Shown: positions 25,201-39,800, numbered from the stretch's first letter. The stretch is DNA of 64,000 bases from Orthonyx spaldingii (GCA_013397795.1 VZTJ01003846.1:727352-791351), one strand, 5' to 3'. Made by a program: numbers and translations. The notes: generated by a model from the letters alone, not told the origin.

Positions 25201-28083
25201 ACTGCAGCAAGGGCTGATACTGTTCAGATTTGATTCTGGAGTCTGACTTATTCTTGGGTCTATCAAATTTCCCTGAAGTACTCTGCATAGATTAGCATGG
25301 GTGCCACTGAGGGTTTCAGTGGTGCTTGGAGAGATTTGTTCTTCTTTTCATAATGAAAACCATTATATGTTTAAGTAGGTGTTAGGTGTTTATTAGGCTT
25401 TATCTTACTGATACCTGGCTGTAAGAAATGAAGAATAATAAAATGAAAGAAAATTTATTAATTCGTGACCAACCATCATTGAAAGCTGTCAGATGAGCAC
25501 TTTTCTTTTAATTATGTGTCCTTAATTTGACTTCAAGTTTAACCTATTCATTGAAAATGAAGATTTTCAAATATTCCGTTTCAGGCCCCTGAATCTATTT
25601 GACAAGTTTATTGACATTCTCTGCTGTGACCTCTGTGGGAAGAATAGCAACATTTAGACTGTTGTCTGAACCTGGCCTTGAGCGTGCTGTGTTTGCTAAG
25701 ACACCACAAAATTCAAGAGTTGTGATATTGATTTGAGTTATCTCTGCCTTAGAAATATGCAGCTTTGGAAGTTGTGGGTTTTATTTGTCAGCCCTCAGCT
25801 GTCCTAAATCCACAGTGTAAACAAGAAAAATTCAGTGTTCCCATCCTGTACAAAACTGTGATTTTTCTTCAGTTTTAAAACCATCAGTGACTGCATGAAC
25901 AGGGATACTGATAAACTTGGCTTTCTGTCTGCATGTCTTTGAAGCCTTCCTGGAAACTCTTAAAATCTGTCTTTTAAGTCCTTCTGTCAGTGTTAGAATA
26001 GGTTAATTAATACTCAGATTATTTTAAAAGTCATATAAGTGTGTGCAAAAATTTGTAAGTAAATGTTTTTGGCCTTTTTTATTCCCTGCTCCCGTCCCTT
26101 AGGATGAGAATGCATAATGGATTTGTAATTTAAACTTCACATCACTGGTAGCAGGAGGTAAATTTATATAAGCATATTTTGCTTTTACATAAGCAAAATC
26201 CAATGGTTTGCTTTGCCCTCAGACCAACTCACAGCCTGCTTAGTAAATTAAATTTATTGCTAGCCTGTTTTCTCAAGTCCAAAAATTTGGGCTACGTCTT
26301 TTCAACTTGGAACTTTAGGATTTATTATTTGCTATTCAAATTCAGCTTGTACAAGATTGTGTCTTACGTATTAAATCTTAGCTGTCTCTAGGATGTCCAA
26401 GAGCTTGACTGTTTGCTCTGAGTGGAGGCCTGGCCCGAGTAATGGCAATTTCAAAACTGCGCACCATCCATCAGAATTTGGTAGCTAGAGCTGCTGCTCT
26501 TCCACCCCTTCTGTATAATGCTGAGCACTGTTGGACCAACTTTCATAGATGGTTGTATTTTCTTGATTATTCGATGTGAAATACCTGGACCTGGTTTGGA
26601 GAAGTGCTGAGTGCTCACAGGTGCAACAGAATCCAGTACGGGATGTGTTTGGAACATGTAAATTGTTATTTAATTGTAAGTGTTCCAAATGTGCTGCTCA
26701 CAGGCTATGTAAGTTGAACACTCATAGTTGGTCCATTTTACCTTCAGTTGGTTTTCCCTGTTTGCAAATTAAGGCAATGACATTTTACCTTGGAGGTTTT
26801 CTGCATGGGATTCTGCAGTGCTTGTGAAGCTGTGAGGTGCTGGAGTGCTGTCTAACTGACAGGGTGTGGATATGAAATATGCTGGTGGATGAAATGAAGT
26901 GGTGTGTAATAAAGATGGCAGGACATTGGGGTGTGTACCAAACACCAGAGGCAAAGCAATCTATTGAACATTTTTCACTCTGCACTGTTACAAGTCTTCA
27001 TTCTGTGGAGGAAAAAGATATTTGCTCATAAAATTAATTAACAACTACTTTGTAGTCCATATCTGTATGAGACAAAGGATGCAGTGATACTAATTGCAGA
27101 AGATCTAGAGGCAATTTTCTAATGCTATGGTAATTGTGCACATATAGAGTGGTCCATTGGAGCAGTTACAGCTATTATGCACAGCTTGGCCCTCTGAGAA
27201 GTCTGTGCTTCCTGAACAAGATTAGAAGCTCTTTTCCCTTTCTCTTTCCCTTCAATTAATTCAGTCCTAGTGCATAGGTCTGGTGTTTCCCTTCTTGCTG
27301 TCTTATCTGTAATTTTTTTCTTCATGCCTTTTTAAGTTGTGTTTTCAATTGAAGGCAGGTTCTGCATAATTTTCGTTACCATGGGTGAAATATAAAGTGT
27401 ACAGTAGCTTGATATAACTCTGAGAAATAAAGACATTAGAGGAATTGCATCTCCATGTACATCTGGAAATGTAAGATTGACTTGTTAAAACTTCTTTCAT
27501 TCCCTTTCACCTTGCTGGAGGCATTAGTATAGTCAAAAGTAAGCATTGAATAAGTGCAGTGTAAGCGTTTTAGCTTATTTTGCACAAGTGTAAATTACAT
27601 GTTGCAGGGTGCAAGATAACAGAGATTCAAGATCTGTATGTTTTGTTATGCCAGTAGCTAGACTTTTTTACATCTGGTATATGAAAATGCACCTTTTATT
27701 TCCCATTCCTGGACTAGAAAACCGTGGATTAAGTTGTCCATTATTTTCTAGTATTATCAGGTATGGATCCAATGGTCAGACTTATAGCCCTCACAGAAAG
27801 TGAAAGTTCCAATAGGTTATACCTATGCTGTGTCAGGGAAAATAAACTTGTTTGCATTTTTTAATTGTGGTGGGTTTTCTACTAACTAAAGCAAGTTAAA
27901 CATTTGCTGCAAATTAATATGCAAACCCCCTGCCATTTTCAAAGACAGACACTGCTTTAATGTTTTCTAAGAAATAGTACAATGGATGAATAAAATTAAC
28001 ATTTTGAAGCATTTTGTTACTGTCTAGCATTACTAGCATAATAAATAAAATTATCAATTTTATTTCTAACACAGATTTGGATT
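22223..28083. other. repeat-poor non-coding stretch
   Basis: I recognise no gene or repeat. A segment at 24991-25266 is open on both strands (91 codons minus, 79 codons plus) without a recognisable product. The long absence of young repeats fits intergenic or intronic sequence. Confidence 0.5.
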
Positions 28084-28123
28084 AAAAAGTAAATAAAGGT
28101 CATAAAAAGTAAATAAAGGTCAT
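28084..28123. repeat. perfect 20-bp tandem duplication
   Basis: The unit aaaaagtaaataaaggtcat occurs twice head to tail with no mismatch (28084-28103 and 28104-28123), which implies a recent slippage duplication. It may vary in copy number between individuals. Confidence 0.95.
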
Positions 28124-31100
28124 AAGAGTCAGTACATGTATTGATTTATGGAGCAACAGACCTTTAGAGATGGATTCAAATCTGTAATATGTGCCAAGCG
28201 AGATTTTAGGTGTGGAAAAATAGAAGCATTAGGTGAAACTCTTCAAGCCTTTGGGTAGGGCCCCTCTGCATTATCTCTTCTAACAGTCTTTATCTTCAGG
28301 AACATGTGGACCAGGTTTGTGTAGGGGAAAGCTGAGTAAATGGGATGGAATTGAAGACTTTACCTCTTTGTTCCATGGTGTATTTTTTTTTTTTTAGATG
28401 ACTGCATAAGAAATAGGTGTTTTTGAGAACAGTTTCTCTGTTTCCTATACCAGACATTTTAGTGTAGGCAAGTATTGTTGTGTATTGTAGCAATGTTTAT
28501 GCTCAATGAGAGATTGATAGGTTAAAATTTAGTGAGTTTTAGGGGATTCCTTCTATACAATTAGCTTAGGTCTTCCTTCTAGGTGTTTAAGATAAAACTC
28601 TCAAATTTAAAAACTATTGTTCTATTTACCCCAAAACAGTATCAGGTGAGGAAAAAAATCCCGTGGCATACTAGGAGATTTATAGATTCAATTTATATCT
28701 CTAATTTTTTTCTCACTCCTGACTACTTTGGCTGTCTCTTGGAAGAGGTCTTCAGAAATTCTCTACCTCAAGAGAGCTTGCTTTCATAGCATCTCTAATT
28801 TGTCCAAATTGACTCATGTAAAAAAGTTGGTCTTAAAATCTTCTGTCCCATCTGCCAACTTCTCAACATTTTACAGGAAATTCTTCCTAAGAGAATCATT
28901 ACATTCACCCTAGTGTGCTGGTTAAAAGGACTCTGGCTGTCATTGGGATACTTGCCATCTGGAATGTAGAGAGAATTACTCTCTCTAATATGGTAACTAC
29001 TGGGAACCTCACTGAAAGAGTGGGCCCCCCTTGTGCTAGGTGTTTCATTTAAAAGAAATGGAAAGAAAAAGTCTAGTTACTGATCTTTAGAGCATGCAGT
29101 TCACATTTTAGACAAAATTAAATGGATTAAAGATATTAAAATTAAGGAGGATATAATAATAAAGCAGAACTAGAAAAACTTAGTTTACCACAGAGTAAGC
29201 TACAGTTAAAAGTAGTCAAATGATTTATTAGATGGACAGCTCTTGTAGGCTACTTTGTCCAATAAGTAATGGGAGTAAACCTTTCTAAATTAAGTAGCTT
29301 TTGTGAATTAATTGCTATTTGACTTTTTCAGATGGTGTTTTTGTGTTATTTTTTTCTTGGTCAACCCTGAAGGAATTGTAAAAGCCAAGCTTCCTTTCTG
29401 TGAAGTGTGATAGAGGTTTATGGAGCGAGCTAGATTCTAAACTCTTTATCTGTTCTTTAGCACTGTCAGCTGCTAGACACTAACTCATTCTCCTGTTAAG
29501 AGCAGCAAGTCCCTTTATTTGCCACCTGTTTCTGTCCTGGGTTTGAGTCCAGCTGGTACCCAGGCTGCACGAGAGGACTGAAGGAGAAAAGCTGCTGCTG
29601 TTAGCGGTGGAAAGATCTGCAGTGCTTCTTTTTTGAGATCGGGCACTTAAACAAGCTAGTGTTGTTTTTCTGGACTCAGTTTTCAGATGGCTTTTGCTTC
29701 ACTCAATTTCTGTGCTGCTGAAGTTAAAAACAAGTACGTAAGTGTGTGTTTTATCTCATTAAGCTAGAACTTGAATTCTATTTTATATCTAAGAAGGTTA
29801 GGATTAATATTAGTTCAGAGATCATCCCGACCAGAAATTTTTCAGGAACATAGGAAATAGTTACTCTGGTATGTTTTTCCTAGACAATATTATATTTTCA
29901 GGCTTAGAATGGTTGAGCAGAGAACATGCAACTGGGACAATAAGAGGGACTTCTCATTATTACTGTTCTTTTGTGTTCCCTGGATACTGATTTCAACAAA
30001 ATAAATTTGGTTTCGACTTATGATTTTTTTCAAGAGATGTAATTCCAAACAAAGACACTTGCTTAGCATTGTTTAGCATTGCATCCAAAAATGGTTACAA
30101 ACTTTAAACAATAAATTGGAAGTTAAATGTCTACTGCTTTAAAAAAATGATTCTGAGAATTTCACTGCAGAAAGTGTTGCTTTTTTCCTTGGGAGTAAGT
30201 ATTTTGCCCAAATGAAAAAAATTCAAAGTTTGTTAGAGTGAGAAAGCTGATATAACTGGTATCTGTGGCCCTTTGAAATGATTTTACTTACAATTATTTT
30301 GGGTTTGATGTAGAAACATGAGTAGGTTTTCTTCCAGTCATTTTACCATGTATCCCTTTTATCTCTGATACATGGTTTTGTCAGGACTCTGTTCACTGAT
30401 AATTATCATATGATAGCTTTTCCTTTCCATAGTTCATTTTGTTGGCCTTGTGACAAAATAATGGAATTCTTCACTGGTGAAAATTGTGAAGGCTAATATT
30501 CCTTACGAAACCTAATTAACGTCTTTATTTGCTTGTATCGATTTCCTCTCTTTTAGAAAAGGGCAGGAAGGAAGGAAATGTTTCTGCTTTCAGTAACATG
30601 GAGGAAATATATAGCATATAATAAATGTGCATTGACAGCAGAAGCACAGATGTATATCACAGTGGGTGCTGAGAGGGAAATCGAAGCAGCCATTATATTC
30701 TGGTACGTTACTTCCCTGTATTCTACTTCACCTGAAGGACATAAAGTTTTCATCCCAAGTTCTCCTACATATTTTACAAATCTGTGCAGCAAGATGGAAT
30801 AAAATCAGTATCCAAATGAGGACTTCACATAAGAATCTTATTGGTAGAAATGAGCAAATCTTCAATTGTTCATAAAATCATTGGGAAGGTGTAACTGAGT
30901 GTAGGTACAGCTTTTGTATCTGCAAAATGTCAAAATGTCAGAGTTTATACTGTTATTTTGGAGATGGGTTAAAATATTTATTATCATGGTGATATGAAAG
31001 TCAATCTTGAATCTAGTAATTTACTGCCTAAAAAAATTTTCTCACCCATTGCATTGTATTAGTTTTTGGAGTTTCTTAGTCAAAAATTGCATGCCACTGG

Positions 31101-34100
31101 AAAGTAAATAGCAGGAACATGAATAGTCTTGAAAAAATGAGAATGGAAGCCTAGAATTAATATCAATCATTCTAAGATCTGCCATATTTCCACAATGAAT
31201 TGAATAAAAGCATTCTTTTGTATGTTCCTGTGAAATATTTATTTCATGAGAAAAATATAATTAATGAAATGATACATCTATATAGTTTCTGTAGACTTTA
31301 GCACTGGACATGAAGACCATCATCTTTTTTTAAGGGGCCTTCTGAAAAGGTTTTTCCTATTGTATGAATACATTTCCAATAACGTCAATAACATTCTGAA
31401 ATTTACCTCTAAAATAGCATTATAGACTGTATACACAAACCAATATAATATTATCTTTGGATTGATAAATCCGCCCAGTATGCATAAACACATGATTTTG
31501 TCACGTGAGCATGTGTTCCTATGAGAATTTGATCAGAGGCTTGTGTCAAGGTAATTGTGGACTGATATATTTTCCAGGAGGAATTAATTCCACTACTGAA
31601 GGTATTGAGAAGCGCTACTCCAGCATTTTCTCTTGTCATACATTCAGCCCCTTGCTTAAACTATATTTTAAAATCAGATAAGTAACCTTATTATTATTTT
31701 ATTAAATCTTCACTTGCCATTTAAGTTCCAGTAGTGCTTTGACAAAACTGCAGTACAGAACTGGGTATGCAATAGAATTGCTTTATTTTTCTGCAATTTT
31801 GCAGGTGTTGAACATTAAAACAAGTGAGACAATTTTGCCACAGGTGAATTTCTTACCTTAAATGTCCAACAAGAAAATATAGCAAAAAACCGCCAAACTG
31901 GCAGAGCTTTGAAAGACAGATACCCATGAGTTAAAAAAAAAATGAAATAAATGGAGGAGCTTCAGGTAAGGCCTTTGGAAACTTTGCTTTACTGAATATT
32001 TGAATGAAACAGACTGCAGATCTCTGCAGTGTGAGTATAGTAAAATCCCTGTTGGCAGTTAAGAGTTAGTTGTCCTATCTGGGATTTGCAGTGATTTAAT
32101 CTGTCCAACATTCCTGCCTGAAAGAGAGGAGAGGACATGGCAGAGACAGCAGTGAACATAATGAACAATAAACTTAAGCAGCATTCTTTGCATGTGGATC
32201 TGTCGAAGAAAAAACCAAATGATTGGGAAGTTTTTTAGTTCTTAATCAAGGATATGTATTTTGATGTTCCAAAGTGTTGTGGCAGGAAGATACCTTAGAA
32301 CTTAAAAAAAAAAAAAAAAAATCTTTTTGTGAATACTGTGGCTGTTAAACAGAAAATGAACCTTAAATGTGAATACTTTTTTTCATCCCTTACAAATATG
32401 TCACTATGGGCTGGAAGAGAACTCAAAATGCCATTTAATACAAATACCCTGAGCAAGAACAGGGCATGAGCAAGCAACTGTTACTTCCATGTGTTCTAGC
32501 ACTTTTACATAACATTTTGGAGCATGTATGTTTTTGACACAAGGAAAATACTTGTGAGTTTGTGTGATAATGGCTTTGTCTCCTCTTTCTCTGCTGGTTT
32601 TTCAAATTTAAGAAAACCATTGATAAAATGGAGGCAGACTTTTCAGATAGAAAGTTTGGTTATGATTTGGTTGTGGGTTTTTTGGTGTGTGTTCATCATT
32701 TAAAAGAAGTTGTTCTTGCAGATGGTCAAATTGCAAGAGAATATGAAAAATATTATACAGCATAGCTGGTGCTTTTACTTAGATACATACTCCCAAGACA
32801 TTAGCTCAATTTATTGAAAATAATTGAGATGTTGCTAGCTAGTACACTGAGAATAATATTAAACAATTATTGAAATGCTCTTCAAACTAATGTGTAATTG
32901 TGACACCTAAAAAAAGAAAATAATCTGAATTAATATGTTGTGAAGCATTCCATTCTGTTTACTACTTATATTGGTCCACTGTATAATTTGAACGTGTCAA
33001 CCAAATTTTTCAAAAATGGGATATTGAGATTATATTCCTAGTTTCATACTTTGGAGTCTGAATTTCAAAAGAACTTGACTAGGCCAGTGGTCCTCTGAAG
33101 GATCTACAGAAGATATTCTGTCATAGATATCTGTTGAGGGGTGTTTGTTTGTTTGTTTTTTTAAGTGGATGCTTTCCTTATGAACCTTTGTTCTTGATTC
33201 AGAAAACCCACTTAGAATCTGACTCAAGGCCCGGTACGTTTAAAGGTAGATGCTTGAAGCCGGGGTGCACTTCTTGAATAGATGTAGTAATAATGATTCG
33301 ATATGATTCTATGAAAAGACAGCTCTGTTTTGAGAGAGAGAGCTGCTTGCTGATTTGCAAAAGGTAAATGTTAATGCATTTACACCCTTAATGACTGTTG
33401 TACAATAGGGATAAAAAATGAGATGAGAAATGCTGAAATGATTCCAGTGTGATTACATCCAAATTATACTGCTCGTTTCTTTCAGAACAAAAAACAATGG
33501 CAGACTAATGAGAGCTCTACTCTTTCTTAATAGAAAAAGCTATTAACCAACTGGTTCTGCAAATTTTTGTTTCTTGCAGTTTGCATCTGTTCAAATGGCA
33601 TTCTAGAGATAAAACCACTTAGATTCTATTAGCTCCTGAAGTCACATAAAGCCTAGAAAACTACTGTGGATGCAGTTATATTTTCAGTGATGCATTACTT
33701 CATCCAGCCTTAGGTCTAATATAATAATATTAAGTCACTATCTGGGCATTATATCCTTTCAGCAATAAGCTGTTTTTTCAAATCCCATCATAAAATTATT
33801 TATGGATTATTTGCAGAATTCATTCCCTTCTTTAGACCAGGTTTCAATGAAGATAATAGCAGTCAGAGATAAGGCAACACTAAATGTTTTCATGCAACAC
33901 TGCTTTTGAGAAGTAAACAATCTTATCACTTCTAGGAATGACACTGAGCAGGTTAAATTATGGGCAGATAAGCTTGAAGCAGAATGCAGGGTTTTACTTG
34001 TGTAAGTTTAGTAGTGATTAAAATGTTTAAATCAGCCAGTCTTGTAATCTGAGACTGATGTTTTCTTATTAATATTTGCAGATGTTGGGAGTGGCAGATA

Positions 34101-36200
34101 GGGACAGGGACCAGGAGGTACCTTTTTCCTCAAGCTGGGAAATGCCAGCATCTCATTTTGAAATGTTCAAGTTTTATCTTTCTTCTTTGGTTATAATAAT
34201 CTATTTCAAGTGACTCCAGAATTAGAAGATATCTTTTGAGAGAGGCAAAGGCTATGTCTTCAGGTGTTGTCCTTTAAATAGAGCTCTGACTGTATGTAGA
34301 GCTCCAAATACCAGTGAAACACAAATTCAGTACCTCACTGCTACCTTCCTGTTCTGGTTCTCATAGGTGCGGAAATCTTCTGTCAATCCTTACATGTTCA
34401 TGCTATCCAGTTCTAGTGTGTGCATGCCTTGTGCTGGTGAGAAATTTGGGAAGCAGATGGAATGCAGCCCTCGTGACACGCTGTGGTGCAGCCAGATCAG
34501 TCGGTAAAATTGCTGAGTGTTGGATGAGACTGGCATGCGGATGAGAGTGAGCTGAATTAAAGCTGAGAAAGCTGAACTCAGAGAAGACGTCAGTTGGCAG
34601 AGTGAATTGAGGAAGATCTGTTAGGCATAAAATCAGATGCTGTGGCCAAGCACTGAGTGCACTCTGTCAAGTGTGTTCTGAGTCTGAGCCTGTGGTGGCT
34701 CCTACCCGCTACCGGACTGCAGCAGCAGTGGCCACCACTGTTCCTGTTTCTGTTTGGCCAATTGACCCGTGTTACTGTACTTTGGCACAGCTGCACCTTA
34801 TGCACTGCACAAGGTCATGCAGTTCTTTTTCTGATGTGTGTTTTTCCATGAGTTCATTATGTTTAATCTACAGTGTAATTACTCTTCTTTAAATGGGCAG
34901 GGTCTGCAACCTGAATGTTCATACTGTAGGAGGTAAAAGAATATGAATCACTCAATTATCTAAATCCTACACAGAAGCTATAGGCAAGAACAAATGCTGT
35001 TTGTTTTTGAGTCTCTTCAGGAGCTCATTGTTCAAGTTCTCATTATATGCACTGTATGCACTGTATTGGATTTGTTCAGTCATTCTTCTTAGATTCTCAC
35101 TAAGAGCTATGTATAATCTAGCAGTATATGTGATATATTTCTTGATAGCTTTGTCACAAAGAAACAATTCATATGAGTTCATGATAGAATGTGTTGGATA
35201 CTGCCTTTCATTAGGGAAAAAATTACAGCATGCCAGTATGTTCCATCTAAAGAATGTGTTTAAAAATAGTAAGTGGTTCTAGAGAATTTCCAGGCTCACA
35301 AATAGCAGACATACTACAGTTTATCTCAGTTTCTAGAGGAACACCATCTGAGTGGTGAACTGAACTTTGGTCAAGATAACAGGGTGTTAGCATTCAGAAT
35401 AACTAATGATGAGCCATGAGAAATACCAGGTTCTGATTAAGTGTCTTGCTGAATGTGTTGGTGGGATTTGTTTTGTTTTTAAAGACTATCATTGCTGTTA
35501 TGGTAGGTCCAAAAGCAGCATTCAAATTTACTCTAAGCCATAAAATATCTCTTAGTGATAGAAGAATTGTGTCACTAAGATACATATGTTAAGATCACTA
35601 AGTGTTATACAATATATGTATCACTAAGATAGCTACAAGAATGAGTGTTTTACTTTCCAGACATAGTCAGCAATTCAGATGTTAATTACGGTTCTTTTGG
35701 TAAGAAACTGGGAAGAGGTATACAGGTTAAGAAGAGTTCTTTAACTTTTAATGACCAATTTTAAACTGATAGGTAATGTTTTGATTTCAAAATCTCACTG
35801 ATTTATTCCATTTTTTTGGACTATGCAGGTTGAAAATTCTAGGTCCTCACAACAAATACATGGAGTCAATACATTTTTTTTGGTGTGTGATATGTCAGAA
35901 CTTTATTACTGTAGTGTTGTAAAGGCACTGCATATTTTGTTTTGAACTGCAACTATTGAAGTCATGGTGGTGTCAGATTTGGTATATTGTTACCTGTCTG
36001 GTGGTGGGAAGCATGAGATGGAAGAGTGGAAGAAAGTGTCTGTGTTAGAAACACATGGGTTGAATAGTTGAGACTCTTGTGCCTTGTACTTCCATTGTCT
36101 TTTGCTGTCTGCTCTAAGCATTTCTCTTGTAGCAGTTTTTTCTCCGACAGCAGCTAAGACCTCTGGTGCATTACCTCTGGTAATGTGAGAACATGTGTGC
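28124..36200. other. repeat-poor non-coding stretch
   Basis: I recognise no gene or repeat family. An A18 run lies at 32304-32321 and a T run near 28381-28395. Overlapping short frames at 34314-34892 reflect a mild local rise in GC and show no domain. A duplicated 'atcactaag' word recurs around 35570-35630. Confidence 0.5.
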
Positions 36201-36203
36201 ATT

Positions 36204-36234
<31 letters not shown>
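36204..36234. repeat. compound (GT)n(AT)n microsatellite
   Basis: About nine GT units are followed directly by about six AT units. It is likely polymorphic. Translated frames crossing it show cysteine/valine or tyrosine/isoleucine runs and are artefacts. Confidence 0.95.
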
Positions 36235-36639
36235 GATCACAAGGTAACATTGTCTGAAGCACTGGGCTACACGACTGGGCTAGGAACTGTTACATACCTT
36301 GGCTTCTGTAAATGCAAGGTGCATAGCATAATCTCAGCCGCAGTGCAGCAGCCATTCCACTGCTTTATAATTCTCTTGATAGTTCTGTATTTCTCTTTAA
36401 TTAGAAAAGTACAGATTGAACTTAATGGTAAGATGTAGTTGATGGTTGCGCCAGCATGATCCCCTGGAACTGTTGTGTTTTCTGGCCAGACAGGCAGTAG
36501 AAATGGAAAGTGGAGCCTGTATGAAACTGATGGAAGAATAGCTACAATTAGTGGTAGCAGAGAGGGAAGAGTGTGGCCTTGGTGCAGCTCTGGGACATGC
36601 TAAGCCATTGGAATCTTTTGTGAAGCTTTTTCACAAAAA

Positions 36640-36835
36640 CAGTTAGGTTGGAAGAGACCTCTGAGATCATCAAGGACAACCTCTGACTGAACATCCCCAT
36701 GTCAACTGGACCATGGCACTGGGTGCCATGGCCAGTCTTTCCCTGAACGTCTCTGAGGATGGTGACTCCTGGGCAGCCCACCTCCCTGGGCAGCCCATTC
36801 CATGGCCCATTTTGTCAAAAAGCTACTCAGTCCTA
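36640..36835 (-). mobile_element. CR1 LINE fragment, 3' region
   Basis: The plus strand reads ttaggttggaagagacctct and agatcatcaaggac, then a palindromic 'ccatggcac..gtgccatgg' stem (36711-36731), then 'ggatggtgactcc' and 'cacctccctgggcagcccat'. These are, in reverse complement and correct order, the standard landmarks of the avian CR1 3' region. The element is on the minus strand with its 3' end at left, and the 5' part is missing. The right edge (about 36835) is approximate. There is no coding capacity; frames here belong to the repeat. Confidence 0.85.
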
Positions 36836-39800
36836 GTAGGCATTTCAAAATGGAAAAGCAGTCATGACAGTAAACACGCTCTCTACTTCTATGGGTATAT
36901 GGAGGTTTAAATGACTTCTTTTTTAATCTGTTTCTGTGAAGGCTTACTCTATGCAACTTGTGTTCATATGGATTATTCTAGTGTTATTCAAAGTTTTCTG
37001 AAAGTTGTTTTGTTTGTTTGGTGTGGGTTTTTAAATTATTTTCTCTGCGTTTACTTTAGTGTAAAAACCTTGTATTGTCTAAAAACCTTGCTGGTGGAAG
37101 TGTATAATTGCATATATTAATAATTGCATCTGTTACTAGAGTAGAGTCTTGATTAAGTCAATTTCATCTGCCAGAGGGCCTTGTCCTTCTTTATTATACT
37201 CAGACATTTTGAATTTGCATTCAGCTGACTACAATCAAAGATTTCTAGTGAAAATGAAAGTCCCAAAGCAGAATCTTCTCTCTTTTATTAATTAAGCATG
37301 AAACTAGCTGTTTCTGTTCCCTCCATGTTGACTTAAGATATATAAGCAAGAACATTGTAACTTGAAAGCAACATTTTACTCTGACATTCATTATACACTG
37401 GGTCTCAGAAGTCTAAGAATGTCCAAGAAGCAGTGGTGCTTTTGAAAAAGGCACAATAATCTACTCGAGCGAGATATGTGATATTTCTGGAATGAGAAAT
37501 CTTGACAGAGATGCTTATACTTGTTAGTTCAAGTGTTTGTTCAGTTTAACAGTTTGATATTCTGCACAGTGTGTGGTAGGTTCACGTGTATCTGCACATA
37601 AATGTGGCATATATTTACTTCTTAAATTTCTTAATTGTCTTAAGTATCTTAATGTAGTGGAGGAATCATCATCTTCACTCTCTTTTTTTTAAACACATCT
37701 TGTGATTAAAACTTGCCTTCAGTCATGACTTTTATTTCTTGGTGCTATTGTACCACAGGCACTATTCTCTTGAGCAGGGAGAGCCCTTCTGTGACCTGAA
37801 TACTCTAAAGCTGAAAAGAGAATCAAGCTCAGAGCTTGACCAGAATTGTGTTTTTTGGACCACTTTAATAATTTTTTCTTTCAAAACTGCCTGTTTTTCT
37901 ATTTCAAACAAACAAAAAAAGCCCCTGGATAATCACCTATCTCCCTTGCACCCCTCTTTGAAAAAGGACTAAATTAATTGATTCTCTCCTTACAGCTGTG
38001 TCAGCAAGTTCTGTCAGCATCTTTTGTCTCACTGCATTCCTGCTGGGAGAGGCAAGGCTCCTTGCCAGACTAGTTCAGGATTGTCTTCCTTAAGAATAGT
38101 TCCAGTAACTCTCTACCCTCGTTAGAAACGCCAGCTTCTCTTTAATTGCAACATTCAGGAGCTCTCCTGAAATCAAGAGAGTGATGCCAGTGTGCAGATG
38201 AATATGAAGTTCTTAGCATGGAGTTCTTAGTCTTTGCTCGGCTTTAGCCACAGTCTTGACACTCTGACAATCAGTACAGCTAAATGGAAGTGAACATTTG
38301 AAGATGAGAGAAGATTGATCTGTACAGAGCCTACCTCTGGAGGCTTAGTGATTTGTGTCCAAGATCCTTCAAAGAAGGGTCCTTGTATTAAAAATTCTCT
38401 GCAATATAATCTAATTGGAATACATTATGTTTTTACTTCCTTTGCTCTAAAGAGTAAGCAGTAGGAAATTTGGCATTCATGGGTGCTATAGCTTTGAAAA
38501 ACTCTAACATCCTTCATAACATACCTTTTGTATATGTATTAGAAAACTTTAACAGAAACATACTTACATACCATATGTGTTGTAATTTGGCAAACAAGTA
38601 TTTGTAGTTTGTCACCATTATGGGAGGGATGTTCATATTAAAAAAATATTATAAGAAATTTATCCCTTGGTCATCAAGCATGGGACTCGCTAGGATTTTT
38701 TCCCCCCCAGACTACAATGATGCAACTCTTTCCAAGATCTTTTAAAGTGTTGCTATCAGAATTGCTGTGTCTTCCTGACAGCACTTGCTTAGTTCACTAT
38801 GGAACATTAGGAGAAGACAGGCTCAGTGCAATGTCTCATTGCACTTGAAAAAAGTGTATCAGGTGAAGCTATAAAGCTGTGAGGTCGTTTGAGGATTATG
38901 AAATTACTGCTTGAATAAGAGAGAGCCCTGGATTAGTCCCTTTAAAATATAATGGCAGAAGTAGTTATCCCCTTGGCGACATTTGCATTCAGTAACCAAC
39001 TGGAGCTTGAATTAAAGCCCCTCAGCATACAACTACTGTGAATGCAGTGAATGCTGTAGCAAACAGGTCGTGCCTGTGGCGGTGCTTATGCTGCTGCTGG
39101 TATGATACCTAGTGAGGTATGTCCTAAATTCTCTAAGAAGGCAACAAAAACTTTGGGAGAAAAAGCAGCCAATCTCTTGGCTGGATGTTCTCATCCTTAT
39201 TAAAAACTTTCCCTGCTGCAGGGACTGTTTCCCCAGCTTCACCCTCCATCCCCTGCTGGATGTCTGTCACAGTGTAGTAAGAAGATCCAGAGAACAGTGT
39301 AATCTATCATTAGTAAAATTTATAGTGTTTAAGAACTAAATTAATGCCTAGCATGAGAGAACTTAACTGAATATCCCAGGAAAATGAGAAGACTATGACA
39401 AAGATGTATGTACCTATACAGTGGCCTCTAATCATTACTTGCAATGTTAAGAGTGGGGAAGAAGTCAGTTCTGAGGATCTACGTTGGTAGAAGATGACTG
39501 GATTATGTATGAAGGCATAACATAGTAAAAATAATGTAATGGTGATAAAACAGATCTTATTTTGTTGAGGTCTGTCTTTGGCATTTGCTTAATTTGGAGT
39601 AACGCCTTTTAAATTTTGAAGTCTTTGTTTAGTTGCAGCTTTTGGCAGGGGGAATGATTTACTTTCTTTCTGAAATTCTTTTGTGATTCTTGTCCTTAAA
39701 ATCAGCAAAAAATCCCAAAACCAAATACAAAACTGTGCAGATGCATTAACTTAAGAAATCATTAGAAAATTTAGTGGTCCGATCCATTTAGAATCATAGT

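Noticed and set aside
29526..29560. 'gggtttgagtcc' resembling a tRNA B-box
   Set aside because: No A-box at the right distance and no cloverleaf; not a tRNA or tRNA-derived SINE.
33288..33314. 'gattcgatatgattctatg' resembling a CR1 octamer tail
   Set aside because: The sequence upstream does not match any CR1 3' region.
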